Shown one piece after another: positions 8,374 through 17,944 of a stretch of 64,000 bases of DNA (the first letter of the stretch is position 1; every line of letters starts with the position of its first letter). A model generated the notes under the pieces. The model worked only from the letters and a program-made list of their open reading frames with translations, searched no databases and was not told where the DNA came from. The position numbers and the translations under genes are program-made. The stretch is from positions 127,482 through 191,481 of the forward strand of contig CAYUPI010000006.1 of NCBI GenBank assembly GCA_964446585.1, read 5' to 3'. Origin of the DNA: CAYUPI01 sp964446585. Its GTDB lineage: Bacteria > Verrucomicrobiota > Verrucomicrobiia > Limisphaerales > UBA8199.

Positions 8374-11300
8374 AGACCAATCGCCACCGCGGCCGGTTCT
8401 GGAGGATCTGCCGGATCTACTTCCGCCGATTTCGGATCGGCATGTGGTTTATCATCCTGGCCCTCCTCAGCGCGGTGATTTACGTCAATCAGGTCGGTTT
8501 GCCCAATTTCGTCCAGCGACCGCTGCTGGAAAAATTGCGCGCGCGCGGGTTGGACCTGCAATTTTCGCGCCTCCGGTTGCGGTGGTATCAAGGCATCGTT
8601 GCCGAAAACGTCAAGTTCTGGCGGACTGACGAGCCGCTCAGCCCGGAACTGACCCTGGCTGAAGTCGGGCTGTCGCTCAATCCCAGGGCATTGGCTAAAC
8701 TGCAGTTCCAGGTCGATTCGCTCACGTTGCACAAAGGCCGCCTCATCTGGCCACTGGGCGAAACCAATGGCCGGCCCCGCCAACTGACTCTGGACAACAT
8801 TCAAACCCGCCTCCGTCTCTTGCCCGACGATCAATGGTTGTTGGACGATTTCTCTGCCGCGTTCGCCGGGGCGAAGATCCAACTGTCCGGCATGGTCACT
8901 AATGCCTCGGCGGTCCGGCAGTGGAAATTCCTTACCGCCCAGGAAACTTTGCCGGCTGGAACGCTGCAAAACCGGCTGCGGCAACTGGCCGATACCCTCG
9001 AAGCCATCCGCTTTTCCGCGCCGCCGGCACTTTCCCTCGATGTGCGGGGAGATGCCCTCGATCTGCAGAGCTTCAAGATTCACTTCCATCTGAACGCGCC
9101 CTATGCCGAAACGCCCTGGGGCACGGCCAGCCAGGCTCGCTTTACGGCGCGTTTCCTCCCCGCAGCGAAGAACCAACCCATGCGTGCCGAACTTAATCTT
9201 TCGGCCAGCGGCGCCGCGACGCCTTGGGCCGCCACGACCAATCTCCAGCTCTCGGTCCATCTCGCTGCGGTCGAAAAGCAGACGAACCTCGTGAACGCGG
9301 AATTGGCCCTGTCTGCCGACAAGATCGAAACCCGCTGGGGCAGCGGCACCAACGCCCACGCCACTGCCTCCTGGACTCATGCGCTCACGAATCCTGTCCC
9401 GCTCTTCGGCCAGGGCCGGCTGCGGTGCGAGCGCGCGGAGACGGAATTGGCCGGCGGGGCGACCGCCGGGACCTTGGAACTCAACACCGGCCTGGCGGAG
9501 GCCGGTGCCCTTCTCCCGATCGACCCCTCCTGGGCCTGGTGGACCAATCTTCAACCATTTGCGCTGGACTGGGAATGTCGTGTAACAAGTCTCCACACGC
9601 CAAAACTTCAAGCCGAGGCCATCACCGGAGGCGGTCGCTGGCGCGCGCCGGAGTTGACGCTCACGAATCTTCATGCCGACCTTTACGAGGCACGGGTCAA
9701 TGCCAACGCAGAACTGGACGTAGCCACGCGCGCACTGCGCGCCCGACTCGATTCGGACGTTGATCCTCACCGCATCGAGTCGCTGCTCACCGAAGGGGCC
9801 AAGGGCTGGCTAGCACAGTTTTCCTGGAAAAACCCGCCGCAACTTAGGGCTGACGTGGCACTTGTTTTGCCCGCGTGGACCAATCGTCAACCTGATTGGC
9901 GGGCCGAGGTGCAGCCGAGCCTGGCCCTGGAAGGCGAGTTCAAGATCACCCTCGGCGGCGCCTACCGCCAAGTGCGCGTCGACACCGCTCAATCTCATTT
10001 CAGTTACTCGAACATGGTCTGGCGCCTGCCGGATTTGACGGTGACCGCGCCCGAAGGCCACCTGACCGCCACTCATCAGGCGGACGATCGCACCAAGGAT
10101 TTCTATTGGCGCATCCAGAGCGAGATGGATACCGCCATTCTGCGGCCTTTCCTCGACACCAACCAGCAGCGCGCCTTGGACCTGCTTCAAACGAGCGAAC
10201 CGCCCGTCGTGAGCGGCGAGCTCCGGGGCCGCTGGCACGAACCTGACAAGGTCACTTTCAAGGGCCAGGTCGCGCTGACGAACTTCACCATCCGGGGTGA
10301 AACGCTCAGCGGCTTTCAGTCCCTGGTCGAGTACAGCAACAAATTCCTCTTGCTGACCGGCGCGCAAGCCCAGCGCGGCGCGCAGCGCCTGAGCGCGGCC
10401 AGCTTGGGCGTGGATATTTCCGCCGAAAAAATTTATTTGGCGGACGGCTTCAGCACGGCGGAGCCACAAGTTGTCGCACGCGCGATCGGCCCGAAAGTCG
10501 GTCAGGCCCTGGAGCCCTACCGATTTGTTGAGCCCCCCACAGCCCGCGTTCATGGCATCATCCCCATCCGCGATGAGTCCATGGCCGATCTGATTTTCGA
10601 CATCGACGGCGGCCCGTTTCATTGGTGGAAGTTCAACCTCGGGCACGTGGCCGGTCGCGTGCACTGGAAAGGCGAGCATCTCTCGCTCAAGGGCGTCCGC
10701 GCCGATTTTTACGGGGGCAAGCTGACCGGTTCGGCCGCGTTCGATTTCAGGCCGCGATCCGGCGCGGATTACCTGTTTGATCTCACTGTCACCAACACCG
10801 TTCTCAAGTCGCTCATGGCCGATGTTTTCACTCGCACAAACCAGCTCGAGGGCCTGCTCAGCGGCCAGCTCGTGGTCAACCAGGCCAACACGGCCGACTG
10901 GCGGAGCTGCCAGGGCGGTGGTGACGTAAGACTCAAAGATGGTTTGATTTGGGACATTCCCATCTTCGGCGTTTTTTCTCCCGTCCTCAATGCAGTAATG
11001 CCCGGCCTGGGCAGCAGCCGGGCCAGCGCAGCCACTGGCATGTTCGTGATACAAAACGGCGTCATCCGCTCCGATGACCTGGAAATACGTTCTCCGGCGA
11101 TGCGCCTCGAGTATCGCGGGTCAGTGGATCTGCAAGCCCAGGTTAATGCGCGCGTCGACGCCGAATTGTTGCGCGACGTATGGCTGCTCGGGCCCATTTT
11201 CAGCACCGTTCTCTGGCCCGTGACCAAAGTCTTTGAGTACAAAGTCACCGGCTCATTGGAACTACCGAAAACCGAGCCGGTTTATCTCATTCCCAAGCTG

Positions 11301-11399
11301 GTCTTGATGCCATTTCATCCGTTCCGTGCGCTGAAAGACCTCTTGCCCGAGGACTCCGGCCCAGTCCGTACCAATGCGCCGCCGGCGACAACGCCATGA
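8370..11399 (+). CDS. AsmA-like C-terminal domain protein (large envelope protein)
   Basis: A 1009-residue protein. The chosen start is TTG at 8370, overlapping the previous TGA, as elsewhere in this operon; ATG at 8442 would shorten the basic N-terminus. A single anchor helix (GMWFIILALLSAVIYV, residues about 25-40) is followed by a very long beta-rich region. The C-terminal 250 residues have the AsmA-like pattern (VTGSAAFDFRP-like strands, GLLSGQLVVN, DLEIRSPAMRLEYRGSVDL). AsmA/TamB-type proteins bridge the envelope and are implicated in lipid transport. Its place in a Gld-type operon suggests a joint envelope-transport role; that is inference. Confidence 0.8.
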   Translation: MKTNRHRGRFWRICRIYFRRFRIGMWFIILALLSAVIYVNQVGLPNFVQRPLLEKLRARGLDLQFSRLRLRWYQGIVAENVKFWRTDEPLSPELTLAEVGLSLNPRALAKLQFQVDSLTLHKGRLIWPLGETNGRPRQLTLDNIQTRLRLLPDDQWLLDDFSAAFAGAKIQLSGMVTNASAVRQWKFLTAQETLPAGTLQNRLRQLADTLEAIRFSAPPALSLDVRGDALDLQSFKIHFHLNAPYAETPWGTASQARFTARFLPAAKNQPMRAELNLSASGAATPWAATTNLQLSVHLAAVEKQTNLVNAELALSADKIETRWGSGTNAHATASWTHALTNPVPLFGQGRLRCERAETELAGGATAGTLELNTGLAEAGALLPIDPSWAWWTNLQPFALDWECRVTSLHTPKLQAEAITGGGRWRAPELTLTNLHADLYEARVNANAELDVATRALRARLDSDVDPHRIESLLTEGAKGWLAQFSWKNPPQLRADVALVLPAWTNRQPDWRAEVQPSLALEGEFKITLGGAYRQVRVDTAQSHFSYSNMVWRLPDLTVTAPEGHLTATHQADDRTKDFYWRIQSEMDTAILRPFLDTNQQRALDLLQTSEPPVVSGELRGRWHEPDKVTFKGQVALTNFTIRGETLSGFQSLVEYSNKFLLLTGAQAQRGAQRLSAASLGVDISAEKIYLADGFSTAEPQVVARAIGPKVGQALEPYRFVEPPTARVHGIIPIRDESMADLIFDIDGGPFHWWKFNLGHVAGRVHWKGEHLSLKGVRADFYGGKLTGSAAFDFRPRSGADYLFDLTVTNTVLKSLMADVFTRTNQLEGLLSGQLVVNQANTADWRSCQGGGDVRLKDGLIWDIPIFGVFSPVLNAVMPGLGSSRASAATGMFVIQNGVIRSDDLEIRSPAMRLEYRGSVDLQAQVNARVDAELLRDVWLLGPIFSTVLWPVTKVFEYKVTGSLELPKTEPVYLIPKLVLMPFHPFRALKDLLPEDSGPVRTNAPPATTP

Positions 11400-11926
11400 G
11401 CGCATGTCTCTCAATCGATCTTGTGTTCGGGCTGCGGGCCAGCTACCACTCGATCGTGCGCCGCTTACTCTTCTGGTTGGCCATATCTGGCCTGTTGGCC
11501 GTGCTGGCGACTGTTCCGGCGGAGGCAGCGACCACGCGGATGTTGAAAGTGCTCCCACACTTTTTGGACACCAACGGCGTCCATACCCTCAGCCCGAGCC
11601 TATACGAACGCGATGCCTACCAGGCCCACTTGCGACAGCATCCGGAGCTGCGCACCGGCATTCGGTTCGACGTGCACTGGAAGGCCACCAGCCCGGCCTT
11701 CGAGCCGCGCAAGCTCCGGCTTGAACTGCGCGGCATCGCCAAAGGCGATGTGCCCAGGCAAACAGTTCTGGAACAGGCCGTGGAATCAACCGGCTGGTTC
11801 GGCCGCTGGACGACGCTCGTACTAAGCGGTGAACAATATCGGGATTTCGGCGAGTTGACAGCCTGGCGCGCGACGATTTGGGAAGGAAACGAACTGCTGG
11901 GAGAGCAAAAATCGTTTCTTTGGTAA
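11396..11926 (+). CDS. Small secreted protein, last gene of the Gld-like operon, unknown
   Basis: A 176-residue protein whose ATG overlaps the previous stop (ATGA). The N-terminus has a signal-peptide-like helix (LLFWLAISGLLAVLATVPAEA, cleavage plausible after residue 44 or so). The mature part, about 130 residues, looks beta-rich and carries RFDVHWKATSP and RLELRGIAKGD. No known domain is recognised. Translational coupling to the AsmA-like gene suggests it works in the same envelope system. Confidence 0.65.
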   Translation: MSACLSIDLVFGLRASYHSIVRRLLFWLAISGLLAVLATVPAEAATTRMLKVLPHFLDTNGVHTLSPSLYERDAYQAHLRQHPELRTGIRFDVHWKATSPAFEPRKLRLELRGIAKGDVPRQTVLEQAVESTGWFGRWTTLVLSGEQYRDFGELTAWRATIWEGNELLGEQKSFLW

Positions 11927-11943
11927 ATGCCTGAGTGGCCAGT

Positions 11944-13002
11944 TCAGGCGCGCTTCTCTTGCGTCCGCAAAGCTTGTTCGTAACACTCGAGGGCTTCGCC
12001 AAAGCGTTCCATTCGATTAAAGAGGCCGCCCTTGTAGAGATACGCGAGCGTCAGCGACTCGTCGGCAGCAATCGCACGGTCATAGCATTCAATCGCTTCC
12101 GGCAACTTCCGCAGCCTTTCCAGCGCCACTGCTTTCTTCATCAGCGCATCGGTATGAGTCGGCTCGAGCGCCAGCGCCTGGTCGAAACACTCGAGCGCCT
12201 CTTCGGCCTGGTCCAGATTGAGCAACGATTGGCCTTTGCCCAGCAGCAGCGCCAGCCGCTCGCCCTCTGGCGATGCGCTTGAACCAGTGCCGGTCGTGGT
12301 CACAGTGTTCGAATCCGTTTGAATGGCCGCACCTTGCGAATGGTTGCTTGTCGCCGGCGGCCGGTTCAAGGGCGCGCGCGAGGCTTGCTCCAACTCATGA
12401 ATGCGCTTTTCAATTCGATCCAGCACGTCCAGCAACCGCGAACTCGATTGCTCCGGCGAACCGGCTCCGAGCAGCGGTGTTTCGCCGGCCGCGAGCGTTA
12501 CTCGTGATAAGCCTGGCCCGAGCGCTCGGCCGGACGGCAGACTGGCCGAGAGCTCCGCCAGGCGGCCGACGGTGCGCCACTGGTAAGCCATGAGCGCCGC
12601 CGCCAGCAATCCAACCACGGCGAACGCCACCGAGATGATTAGCATCAGGCGATTGGAACTTCGCACCGCATCCAGATCCCGCGAGCGCTCAGCGGCAAAC
12701 GATTGTTCCAGCACCTGCAAGCGGCTGGCCACTGCCTGGGCGTTGAGTCCAGCCGCAGCATCGGCTGCCTTCCGGTTTTCCTCGATAGCGAGCTGCAGCC
12801 CGTGCAGTTGTTCCTGCAGTTGCAAATAGGAGCGCAGAAGTTCGAGTGAATTCGTGTTGGCGGCCGGGGCGTTGGTCGCCGGCATCTCCCCTTCCACGGC
12901 GAGAGCACGCCAGTCTGGTACGGCGAGCCCGAGACAGGCCAGTAAAACGAAAGCGCGGAACTTTCCCGCAGCGTTCGGTGACCGAGACTCTGTGGTGCGC
13001 AT
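11944..13002 (-). CDS. Membrane-anchored TPR protein
   Basis: A 352-residue protein with an N-terminal signal or anchor (FVLLACLGLAVPDW), a coiled-coil-like segment at about residues 50-115 (LQLQEQLHGLQLAIEENRK), a second helix at about 120-142 (LMLIISVAFAVVGLLAAALM), a linker, then three C-terminal TPRs from about residue 250 (for example AEEALECFDQALALEP). The TPRs imply protein-protein interaction on the cytoplasmic or periplasmic face. It is convergent with the Gld operon and divergent from the LolC-like gene. Confidence 0.75.
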   Translation of the reverse strand: MRTTESRSPNAAGKFRAFVLLACLGLAVPDWRALAVEGEMPATNAPAANTNSLELLRSYLQLQEQLHGLQLAIEENRKAADAAAGLNAQAVASRLQVLEQSFAAERSRDLDAVRSSNRLMLIISVAFAVVGLLAAALMAYQWRTVGRLAELSASLPSGRALGPGLSRVTLAAGETPLLGAGSPEQSSSRLLDVLDRIEKRIHELEQASRAPLNRPPATSNHSQGAAIQTDSNTVTTTGTGSSASPEGERLALLLGKGQSLLNLDQAEEALECFDQALALEPTHTDALMKKAVALERLRKLPEAIECYDRAIAADESLTLAYLYKGGLFNRMERFGEALECYEQALRTQEKRA

Positions 13003-13115
13003 ACTGGTCTGAGACCGGAGCCTAGGCAGACTGGATTAACGTGTCAAGGAAACTCTTTTCTCTTCGCGGCCTCGCGCGGTTGACATCACTGAGGCAGCTT
13101 CCTAAGTTGCCGCCC

Positions 13116-14387
13116 ATGTCTCGGCTGCCGTTTGAACTGCTGCTGGCGCTGCGGTATCTGCGGCCAAAAAGGACGTTTGTCTCCTTCATCACGTTGATCT
13201 CTGTTCTGGGTGTTACTTTGGGAGTAGCGGTGCTCATTATTGTCATCAGTGTCATGAGCGGGTTCGACAAACAGTTGCGCGATAAAATCCTCGGCTTCAA
13301 TCCTCACCTGCGGATCGTGGCAGCGAGAGCGACGATCCGCGATTACCCGCGGCTGATGAGCCGCGTGGCGGCGAACTCGAGTGTCAAAGGCATTGCCCCT
13401 TATGTTCTCGAACAGGTGTTGGTGGAAACTGAGCCGCGTACTGGCCAGTCGCAGGTGGCTGCACCATGGGTGCGCGGCCTGCTGCCGGAAATGGAGACCA
13501 ATATCAGCATCCTGCCCCGAAGTATTGCGGCCGGAAAATTCGACGTCAGCGATCAGGGTCTGGTCGTCGGTTCGGAGTTCGCACGCAATCTGGATCTCGA
13601 AGTCGGGGATCGGTTGATGGTTTATTCCCCCCGCGACCTGAGGAAATGGCGAGAGAGCGTCGGGAAAGAGAACGCGCGTCTGCCGGCACCGCCGGAATAT
13701 GAGATCAGGGGCATCTTTGACGTGGGTTATTATGAATACAACCTGTCTTTCATGGTCACCGCGCTGTCCGATGCGCAAGAGCTCTACGATTTATCGAACA
13801 GCGTCCACGGTTTGATGGTAATGCTGCATGATCCGTACACCGCGCCAGTGGCCGCCAAAGAACTGGCCCGTTCGCTCGGTTCGGATTATCGCATTACTAC
13901 CTGGATGCAGGAAAACGCGAGCATGCTGAATGCGCTCGTTGTCGAGAAGAACGTGATGTTCTATCTGTTGTTTTTTATCATGATCGTGGCGGCTCTGTGC
14001 ATCTTGAGCGCCCTCATCACGTTTGTGGTTCAAAAGACACGGGAAATCGGCATGCTCAAGGCGCTGGGAGCGACCGATCTGCAAGTTAGTCTCCTGTTTC
14101 TCAGCCAGGGCGCGCTGGTGGGTGCCGTGGGGGATTTGGCCGGCTATGGCTTGGGGATGCTGGCGCTTACCTACCGGAATGAATTTCTTCATTTCATGAA
14201 CCGAATGACCGGCTTCGAGCTTTTCCCGGCTTCCATTTACGGATTTACGGAACTGCCGGCGCTGATCATTTCGCGTGACATCCTGTTAATCTGCGGCAGC
14301 GCGTGGCTGGTGTGCATTTTGGGCGGCGTGATCCCGGCCTGGCGCGCGGGCCGGCTGAGACCCGTGGAAGCGTTGCGATATGAATGA
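13116..14387 (+). CDS. LolC/LolE-type ABC transporter permease
   Basis: A 423-residue protein from the ATG at 13116. A GTG at 13041 is possible, but the 25 extra residues do not resemble the family, which begins near LPFELLLALRYLRPKRT. An N-terminal helix, a periplasmic MacB-like core of about 220 residues and three C-terminal FtsX helices match LolC. The ending AGRLRPVEALRYE is typical. It should work with the ATPase encoded 8 bp into its 3' end. LolCDE exports lipoproteins to the outer membrane; only one permease gene is present, suggesting a homodimer. Confidence 0.88.
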   Translation: MSRLPFELLLALRYLRPKRTFVSFITLISVLGVTLGVAVLIIVISVMSGFDKQLRDKILGFNPHLRIVAARATIRDYPRLMSRVAANSSVKGIAPYVLEQVLVETEPRTGQSQVAAPWVRGLLPEMETNISILPRSIAAGKFDVSDQGLVVGSEFARNLDLEVGDRLMVYSPRDLRKWRESVGKENARLPAPPEYEIRGIFDVGYYEYNLSFMVTALSDAQELYDLSNSVHGLMVMLHDPYTAPVAAKELARSLGSDYRITTWMQENASMLNALVVEKNVMFYLLFFIMIVAALCILSALITFVVQKTREIGMLKALGATDLQVSLLFLSQGALVGAVGDLAGYGLGMLALTYRNEFLHFMNRMTGFELFPASIYGFTELPALIISRDILLICGSAWLVCILGGVIPAWRAGRLRPVEALRYE

Positions 14388-15072
14388 CCTGCTGCTCCAG
14401 GCTAAGGGCGTCCACAAAACCTACTTCCTGGGCCAACGCTCGCTCGAGGTCCTGCGCGGGGTGGATGTGGAACTGCGCCGGGGCGATTTCCTGGCGTTGC
14501 GCGGCGCTTCCGGCGCGGGCAAGAGCACGCTGTTGCACCTGCTGGGCGGCCTGGATGCGCCCAACCAGGGCGAAATCCGCCTGGGGGGCCGGAACCTGGC
14601 CGGTCTGGCGCGGCGCGAGCTGGCGCGGCTGCGCAACGAAGAGGTCGGTTTCATTTTTCAAGCCTATTACCTTTTGCCGGAACTGGACGCGCTCGAGAAT
14701 GTCTGCCTGCCGGCCCGGATGGCGCGGCGGCCCGCCGCTCGAGCCGAAGCCCGCGGACGCGACCTGCTGGCGCGCGTTGGCCTCAAGGAGCGGATGGAGC
14801 ACAAGCCTTACGAACTTTCCGGCGGCGAACAACAGCGCGTCGCCATTGCCCGGGCACTGATCAACGAACCCGACCTGGTCCTGGCCGACGAACCAACCGG
14901 CAATCTTGATTCCCACACTGGCCAGGAAATCATCGAATTGCTTTGCGGCTTGCGCGCCGAAAACCAAACCACGCTGATCATGGCCACGCACGACTCAAAG
15001 CTTGCTGCTCGCGCTCCGAAAATTGTGGACCTGGTCGATGGAGCCATTAGCGGCGAGGTCAATTCGGATTAA
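14380..15072 (+). CDS. LolD-type ABC transporter ATP-binding protein
   Basis: A 230-residue ATPase overlapping the permease gene by 8 bp. Walker A GASGAGKST is at residues 42-50, followed by the signature LSGGEQQRVAIARAL and Walker B LVLADEPTGNLD. Length and motifs fit the LolD/MacB/FtsE branch. It partners the LolC-like permease, probably for release of lipoproteins from the inner membrane. The pair forms a two-gene unit, with the methyltransferase gene following 11 bp later. Confidence 0.9.
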   Translation: MNDLLLQAKGVHKTYFLGQRSLEVLRGVDVELRRGDFLALRGASGAGKSTLLHLLGGLDAPNQGEIRLGGRNLAGLARRELARLRNEEVGFIFQAYYLLPELDALENVCLPARMARRPAARAEARGRDLLARVGLKERMEHKPYELSGGEQQRVAIARALINEPDLVLADEPTGNLDSHTGQEIIELLCGLRAENQTTLIMATHDSKLAARAPKIVDLVDGAISGEVNSD

Positions 15073-15083
15073 TTTTCAAGGAA

Positions 15084-15668
15084 ATGAGCTGTGACTATTG
15101 GGAACAACGTTATGAAACCGGCGACATGCCCTGGGAAAAAGGCGCGCCGTCGCCTGGCCTGGTAGATTTCCTGGCGGCGCACCCGGACCTGTTGCGGGGC
15201 ACAGTGTGCGTTCCGGGTTGCGGCACGGGCCACGACGTTCGGGCCTGGGCCGGCGCGGGCTTCGACGTCTTTGGATACGATCTGGCCCCCAGTGCCATAC
15301 GCATGGCGCAGGAGCGCAACCAGGCTGCGGGACTGACTGCGCACCTTCAAATTACTGATTTTCTTAGCGCGCCGCCACCATTGCTTTTCGACTGGGTTTT
15401 CGAGCACACGCTCTTCTGCGCGATCCAGCCGATCCAGCGCGATGAGTATGTCCGCGCTGTATTGCGATGGCTGAAACCCCGCGCCCAGTATCTGGCGGTG
15501 AATTACCTGATCCCCGACCAGGATGGCCCTCCGTTCGGCACGACCCGAAAAGAATTGTGCCAGCGCTTCTCGCCACATTTCGACTTGTTGGAGGAATGGG
15601 TACCGCGGTCGTATCCCAATCGGACTGGATTGGAGTTAATGCTCTGGTGGAGGAGAAAGACCGAATGA
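15084..15668 (+). CDS. TPMT family (thiopurine/thiol) S-adenosylmethionine methyltransferase
   Basis: A 194-residue class I methyltransferase. The family's opening, YWEQRYETGDMPWEKG, is followed by the SAM motif VPGCGTGHDVRAWA and the acidic strand end FGYDLAP. The later motif DWVFEHTLFCAI is also typical. An AAGGAA sequence lies immediately before the ATG. Family members methylate thiols, thiocyanate, selenium or tellurium compounds; the substrate here is unknown. Close spacing behind lolD-like suggests co-transcription, without an obvious functional link. Confidence 0.85.
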   Translation: MSCDYWEQRYETGDMPWEKGAPSPGLVDFLAAHPDLLRGTVCVPGCGTGHDVRAWAGAGFDVFGYDLAPSAIRMAQERNQAAGLTAHLQITDFLSAPPPLLFDWVFEHTLFCAIQPIQRDEYVRAVLRWLKPRAQYLAVNYLIPDQDGPPFGTTRKELCQRFSPHFDLLEEWVPRSYPNRTGLELMLWWRRKTE

Positions 15669-15802
15669 GGAATGACGTATAACATGCGAAAGGGCTGGCA
15701 GGGGGCGCTCCTGCGGCGTCGGTGGCAATGGCGGCACTGCATGCTGGAGGTAGCCTGCACAAGTTGACTCAGGAAACGGATTGTTAAACGAACTCGTCCG
15801 CC

Positions 15803-16741
15803 CTACCACCCGACGTTTGTGAGCCACCGGGCGACGTCGTTTCCAGTCCACGAGTCTGTCAGGTGCGATGCATTTCCGAATTCGATCAACTCATGTGAAC
15901 GTTTCCATTCGTCCAGTTCGACGGTCTGGTCATGCGGAAAGACCGGGGCGAGCCGCCGGTAATTGTCCTTGAGGAGCTGCCGGCACTGGAAGTCGGCAAT
16001 TCCCATGCTGGCGTCTAAAAGCAAGCTGACCAGTGGTTTGGCCCACTGCGCCAGACCCCAATCCAGGTTTTTCCCTTTGATGTAGCTTAAGTTTGTTCCT
16101 GTGCCGAATGACAGGAGGTAAATCTCGCCGAGTTTTGGGGCGGGCTCGGTATTGCGCGGGTCCTGGGTCTGGGCCACAGCCGCCATGCTCGGATTGTTGG
16201 CGACCACGCCGCCGTCGATGTACGAGCCGTGCGCAGGGAAGTAGGTCGGCGCGGCGCTCGTGTCCAACGCCACTTCAACGACAAATTCATCTCCATCCGA
16301 ATCCTCACCCGGAAAGTTGTGAAAGAATTTCGGATTCCACGTTCGCTTTGTTTCGTCCCTGTCGGCGTTGTCCAGGTTGAAAGACGGAATCAGCACCCGC
16401 TTTTTCAAATCCTTCAGCCGCTTGTCCTGGAAAACTTTTTTCAGGCTCTTCTCCAGGTTCTTCTGGTCGTAATCGGCGCCGAAAATCCTGCCGAGGTTGA
16501 AAATGTCATCGAGCAAAGAATCAGCAAAGATTTTTTCGGCGTTTTCCTGATACAGAGAAATCAGTTCGTCCAACGATTTGCCCGCGGCGAGGCCGAGGGC
16601 GATGATGCCGCCGGTCGATGTGCCGGCGAGCAAATCGGCGCGGCTGGTGAGCTGGGGCACCCGGCCCTCGAGGCGCTTCAGCAGGGCCAGGCTGACGAGG
16701 CCGCAAATGCCGCCGCCGTCGAATGAGAGTATGCGATACAT
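15803..16741 (-). CDS. Patatin-like phospholipase
   Basis: A 312-residue protein. The oxyanion motif DGGGICG is at residues 8-14, the nucleophile GTSTG at 40-44 (Ser42) and the catalytic Asp in DGG at 176-178. This is the complete Ser-Asp dyad of the patatin family, which hydrolyses acyl lipids. There is no signal peptide, so it is probably cytoplasmic. CBASS-type effector patatins exist, but no cyclase gene is adjacent, so a housekeeping or lipid-turnover role is as likely. Confidence 0.88.
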   Translation of the reverse strand: MYRILSFDGGGICGLVSLALLKRLEGRVPQLTSRADLLAGTSTGGIIALGLAAGKSLDELISLYQENAEKIFADSLLDDIFNLGRIFGADYDQKNLEKSLKKVFQDKRLKDLKKRVLIPSFNLDNADRDETKRTWNPKFFHNFPGEDSDGDEFVVEVALDTSAAPTYFPAHGSYIDGGVVANNPSMAAVAQTQDPRNTEPAPKLGEIYLLSFGTGTNLSYIKGKNLDWGLAQWAKPLVSLLLDASMGIADFQCRQLLKDNYRRLAPVFPHDQTVELDEWKRSHELIEFGNASHLTDSWTGNDVARWLTNVGW

Positions 16742-16797
16742 GCGATGCGACTATCGAGCCGGCGTTAGAGGTATGCACCTTTCCGCAAGCATGGTGG

Positions 16798-17769
16798 TCA
16801 AAACAAGTGCTTGAACTTGAGCCCCAGCCGGATTCCGGCGGCGGCGATGCGCCGCTGGGCGAGCGAGCGGGCATTGTCCTCGTAGTTTGAGTTGAGCTCA
16901 GGCACGTCCACTGCAGTGATGTTTTGCTGGTACTTGGCATGCTTGAGGTTTCCATCCAGATAAGCGAAGGCGCCGGCGTAGTTGAAGCTCTCCTCGGCCC
17001 AGGATTGATACGTTTTGTGGTGCTTCAACTCCTTCAGTTTTGCCTTTGTGAGCAATGGGTTGGTTTCAATCGTGTCTGCGATGTGATCGATGAAGGTGTA
17101 GCTCTCACCGGTCCCCAACAGTTCATCCCAGAAGGAATGCAGCTTGACGGGCGATGAGTGCGGCTTGATGGCCACCACGTTGCCACCGGAATCGCCGTTC
17201 GGTCCGGGAAATTCCGGCGAAAACCACGTCGCGCAATGCAGCGGCTGATGGATGTCGCCAAGCAGATGCAGATACCAGCACAGGGCAATGGCGCGATTCG
17301 TGATGTCGCCAGACGCGGATTTCAACTCAGCCTCCATGGTGGCGAGTCGTTCCACCGCGTTGGTGACGCCTGGTTGATAAGCGGCCGGGTCGAATGCGGC
17401 GCGATCGGCCGGGAGGATGTAAGGCAAATCGATGAAGTGCCAATCGGGATGGTGATAGCGGGTGATGCGCTCGGGCTTGGGAGGTCGGCCGGGCAGGGCT
17501 GGACGGACCAGATCCGGCCAAGTGGCGGCGCGCAGAAAAACCCACTCATCATGATCGACGCCGGCGGCCAGTTCCGCCTCGAGCAATTCGGCGTAATGCG
17601 GGTGATGCCGGAGCAGTTGCGCGGCCGCTGTGCGCTTGGCCGGAGACATCGCGCGCCAGGCCAGCTCGGCCACGATCATGTGCCCCGTGCTGTTCCAGGC
17701 GCGCACGTGGCCGGCAAATAGACACACTGCCACCGCAAGGATCCGATTAATGAACCAAGAGATCTTCAC
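16798..17769 (-). CDS. S1/P1-type zinc nuclease, secreted
   Basis: The GTG at 17769 gives a 323-residue protein with a compact signal peptide (KISWFINRILAVAVCLFAG) ending in VRA. Cleavage there exposes Trp25, which matches the N-terminal Trp that binds zinc in P1 nuclease (mature WNSTGHM). Further zinc-ligand regions are visible: DEWVFL, HFIDLPY, LLGDIHQPLHCA and NVVAI. A longer frame to 17811 would disturb the signal peptide. The enzyme should degrade single-stranded nucleic acids outside the cytoplasm, releasing 5'-nucleotides. Confidence 0.88.
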   Translation of the reverse strand: MKISWFINRILAVAVCLFAGHVRAWNSTGHMIVAELAWRAMSPAKRTAAAQLLRHHPHYAELLEAELAAGVDHDEWVFLRAATWPDLVRPALPGRPPKPERITRYHHPDWHFIDLPYILPADRAAFDPAAYQPGVTNAVERLATMEAELKSASGDITNRAIALCWYLHLLGDIHQPLHCATWFSPEFPGPNGDSGGNVVAIKPHSSPVKLHSFWDELLGTGESYTFIDHIADTIETNPLLTKAKLKELKHHKTYQSWAEESFNYAGAFAYLDGNLKHAKYQQNITAVDVPELNSNYEDNARSLAQRRIAAAGIRLGLKFKHLF

Positions 17770-17944
17770 AAAGCGATCCTCAACGTGAGCTGCAAGAGGA
17801 CCGTACGGCACGAACCGGAAATCCGCACGTTATTTTTGACCAGACGCCAATTCCCCCAAGCGGCATTAGCTTGCTGGTTGTTCGCGTTTTATTCGGAAGA
17901 CGAATTTGTTCGCAGTCAGAAGGAGCGCAGGTTAAGATACTGCC

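Noticed and set aside
8280..9770. A 496-codon open frame on the minus strand opposite the AsmA-like gene
   Set aside because: It is antisense to a gene with anchor helix and AsmA-like C-terminus. Its composition (Arg, Gly, Gln, Phe-rich without domain pattern) is that of a reverse-strand shadow in GC-rich DNA.
9810..11054. Another long minus-strand frame opposite the AsmA-like gene
   Set aside because: Same reasoning as for 8280-9770; no start context and no recognisable domain.
15662..15677. GAATGAGGAATGAC at the end of the methyltransferase gene as a further repeat copy
   Set aside because: Only two units and no opposite arm. It may be a trace of the same family, but it is too short to claim.
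15803..16741. Patatin as a CBASS-type anti-phage effector
   Set aside because: No cyclic-nucleotide synthase, ubiquitin-like or HORMA genes are next to it; neighbours are housekeeping or secreted enzymes.
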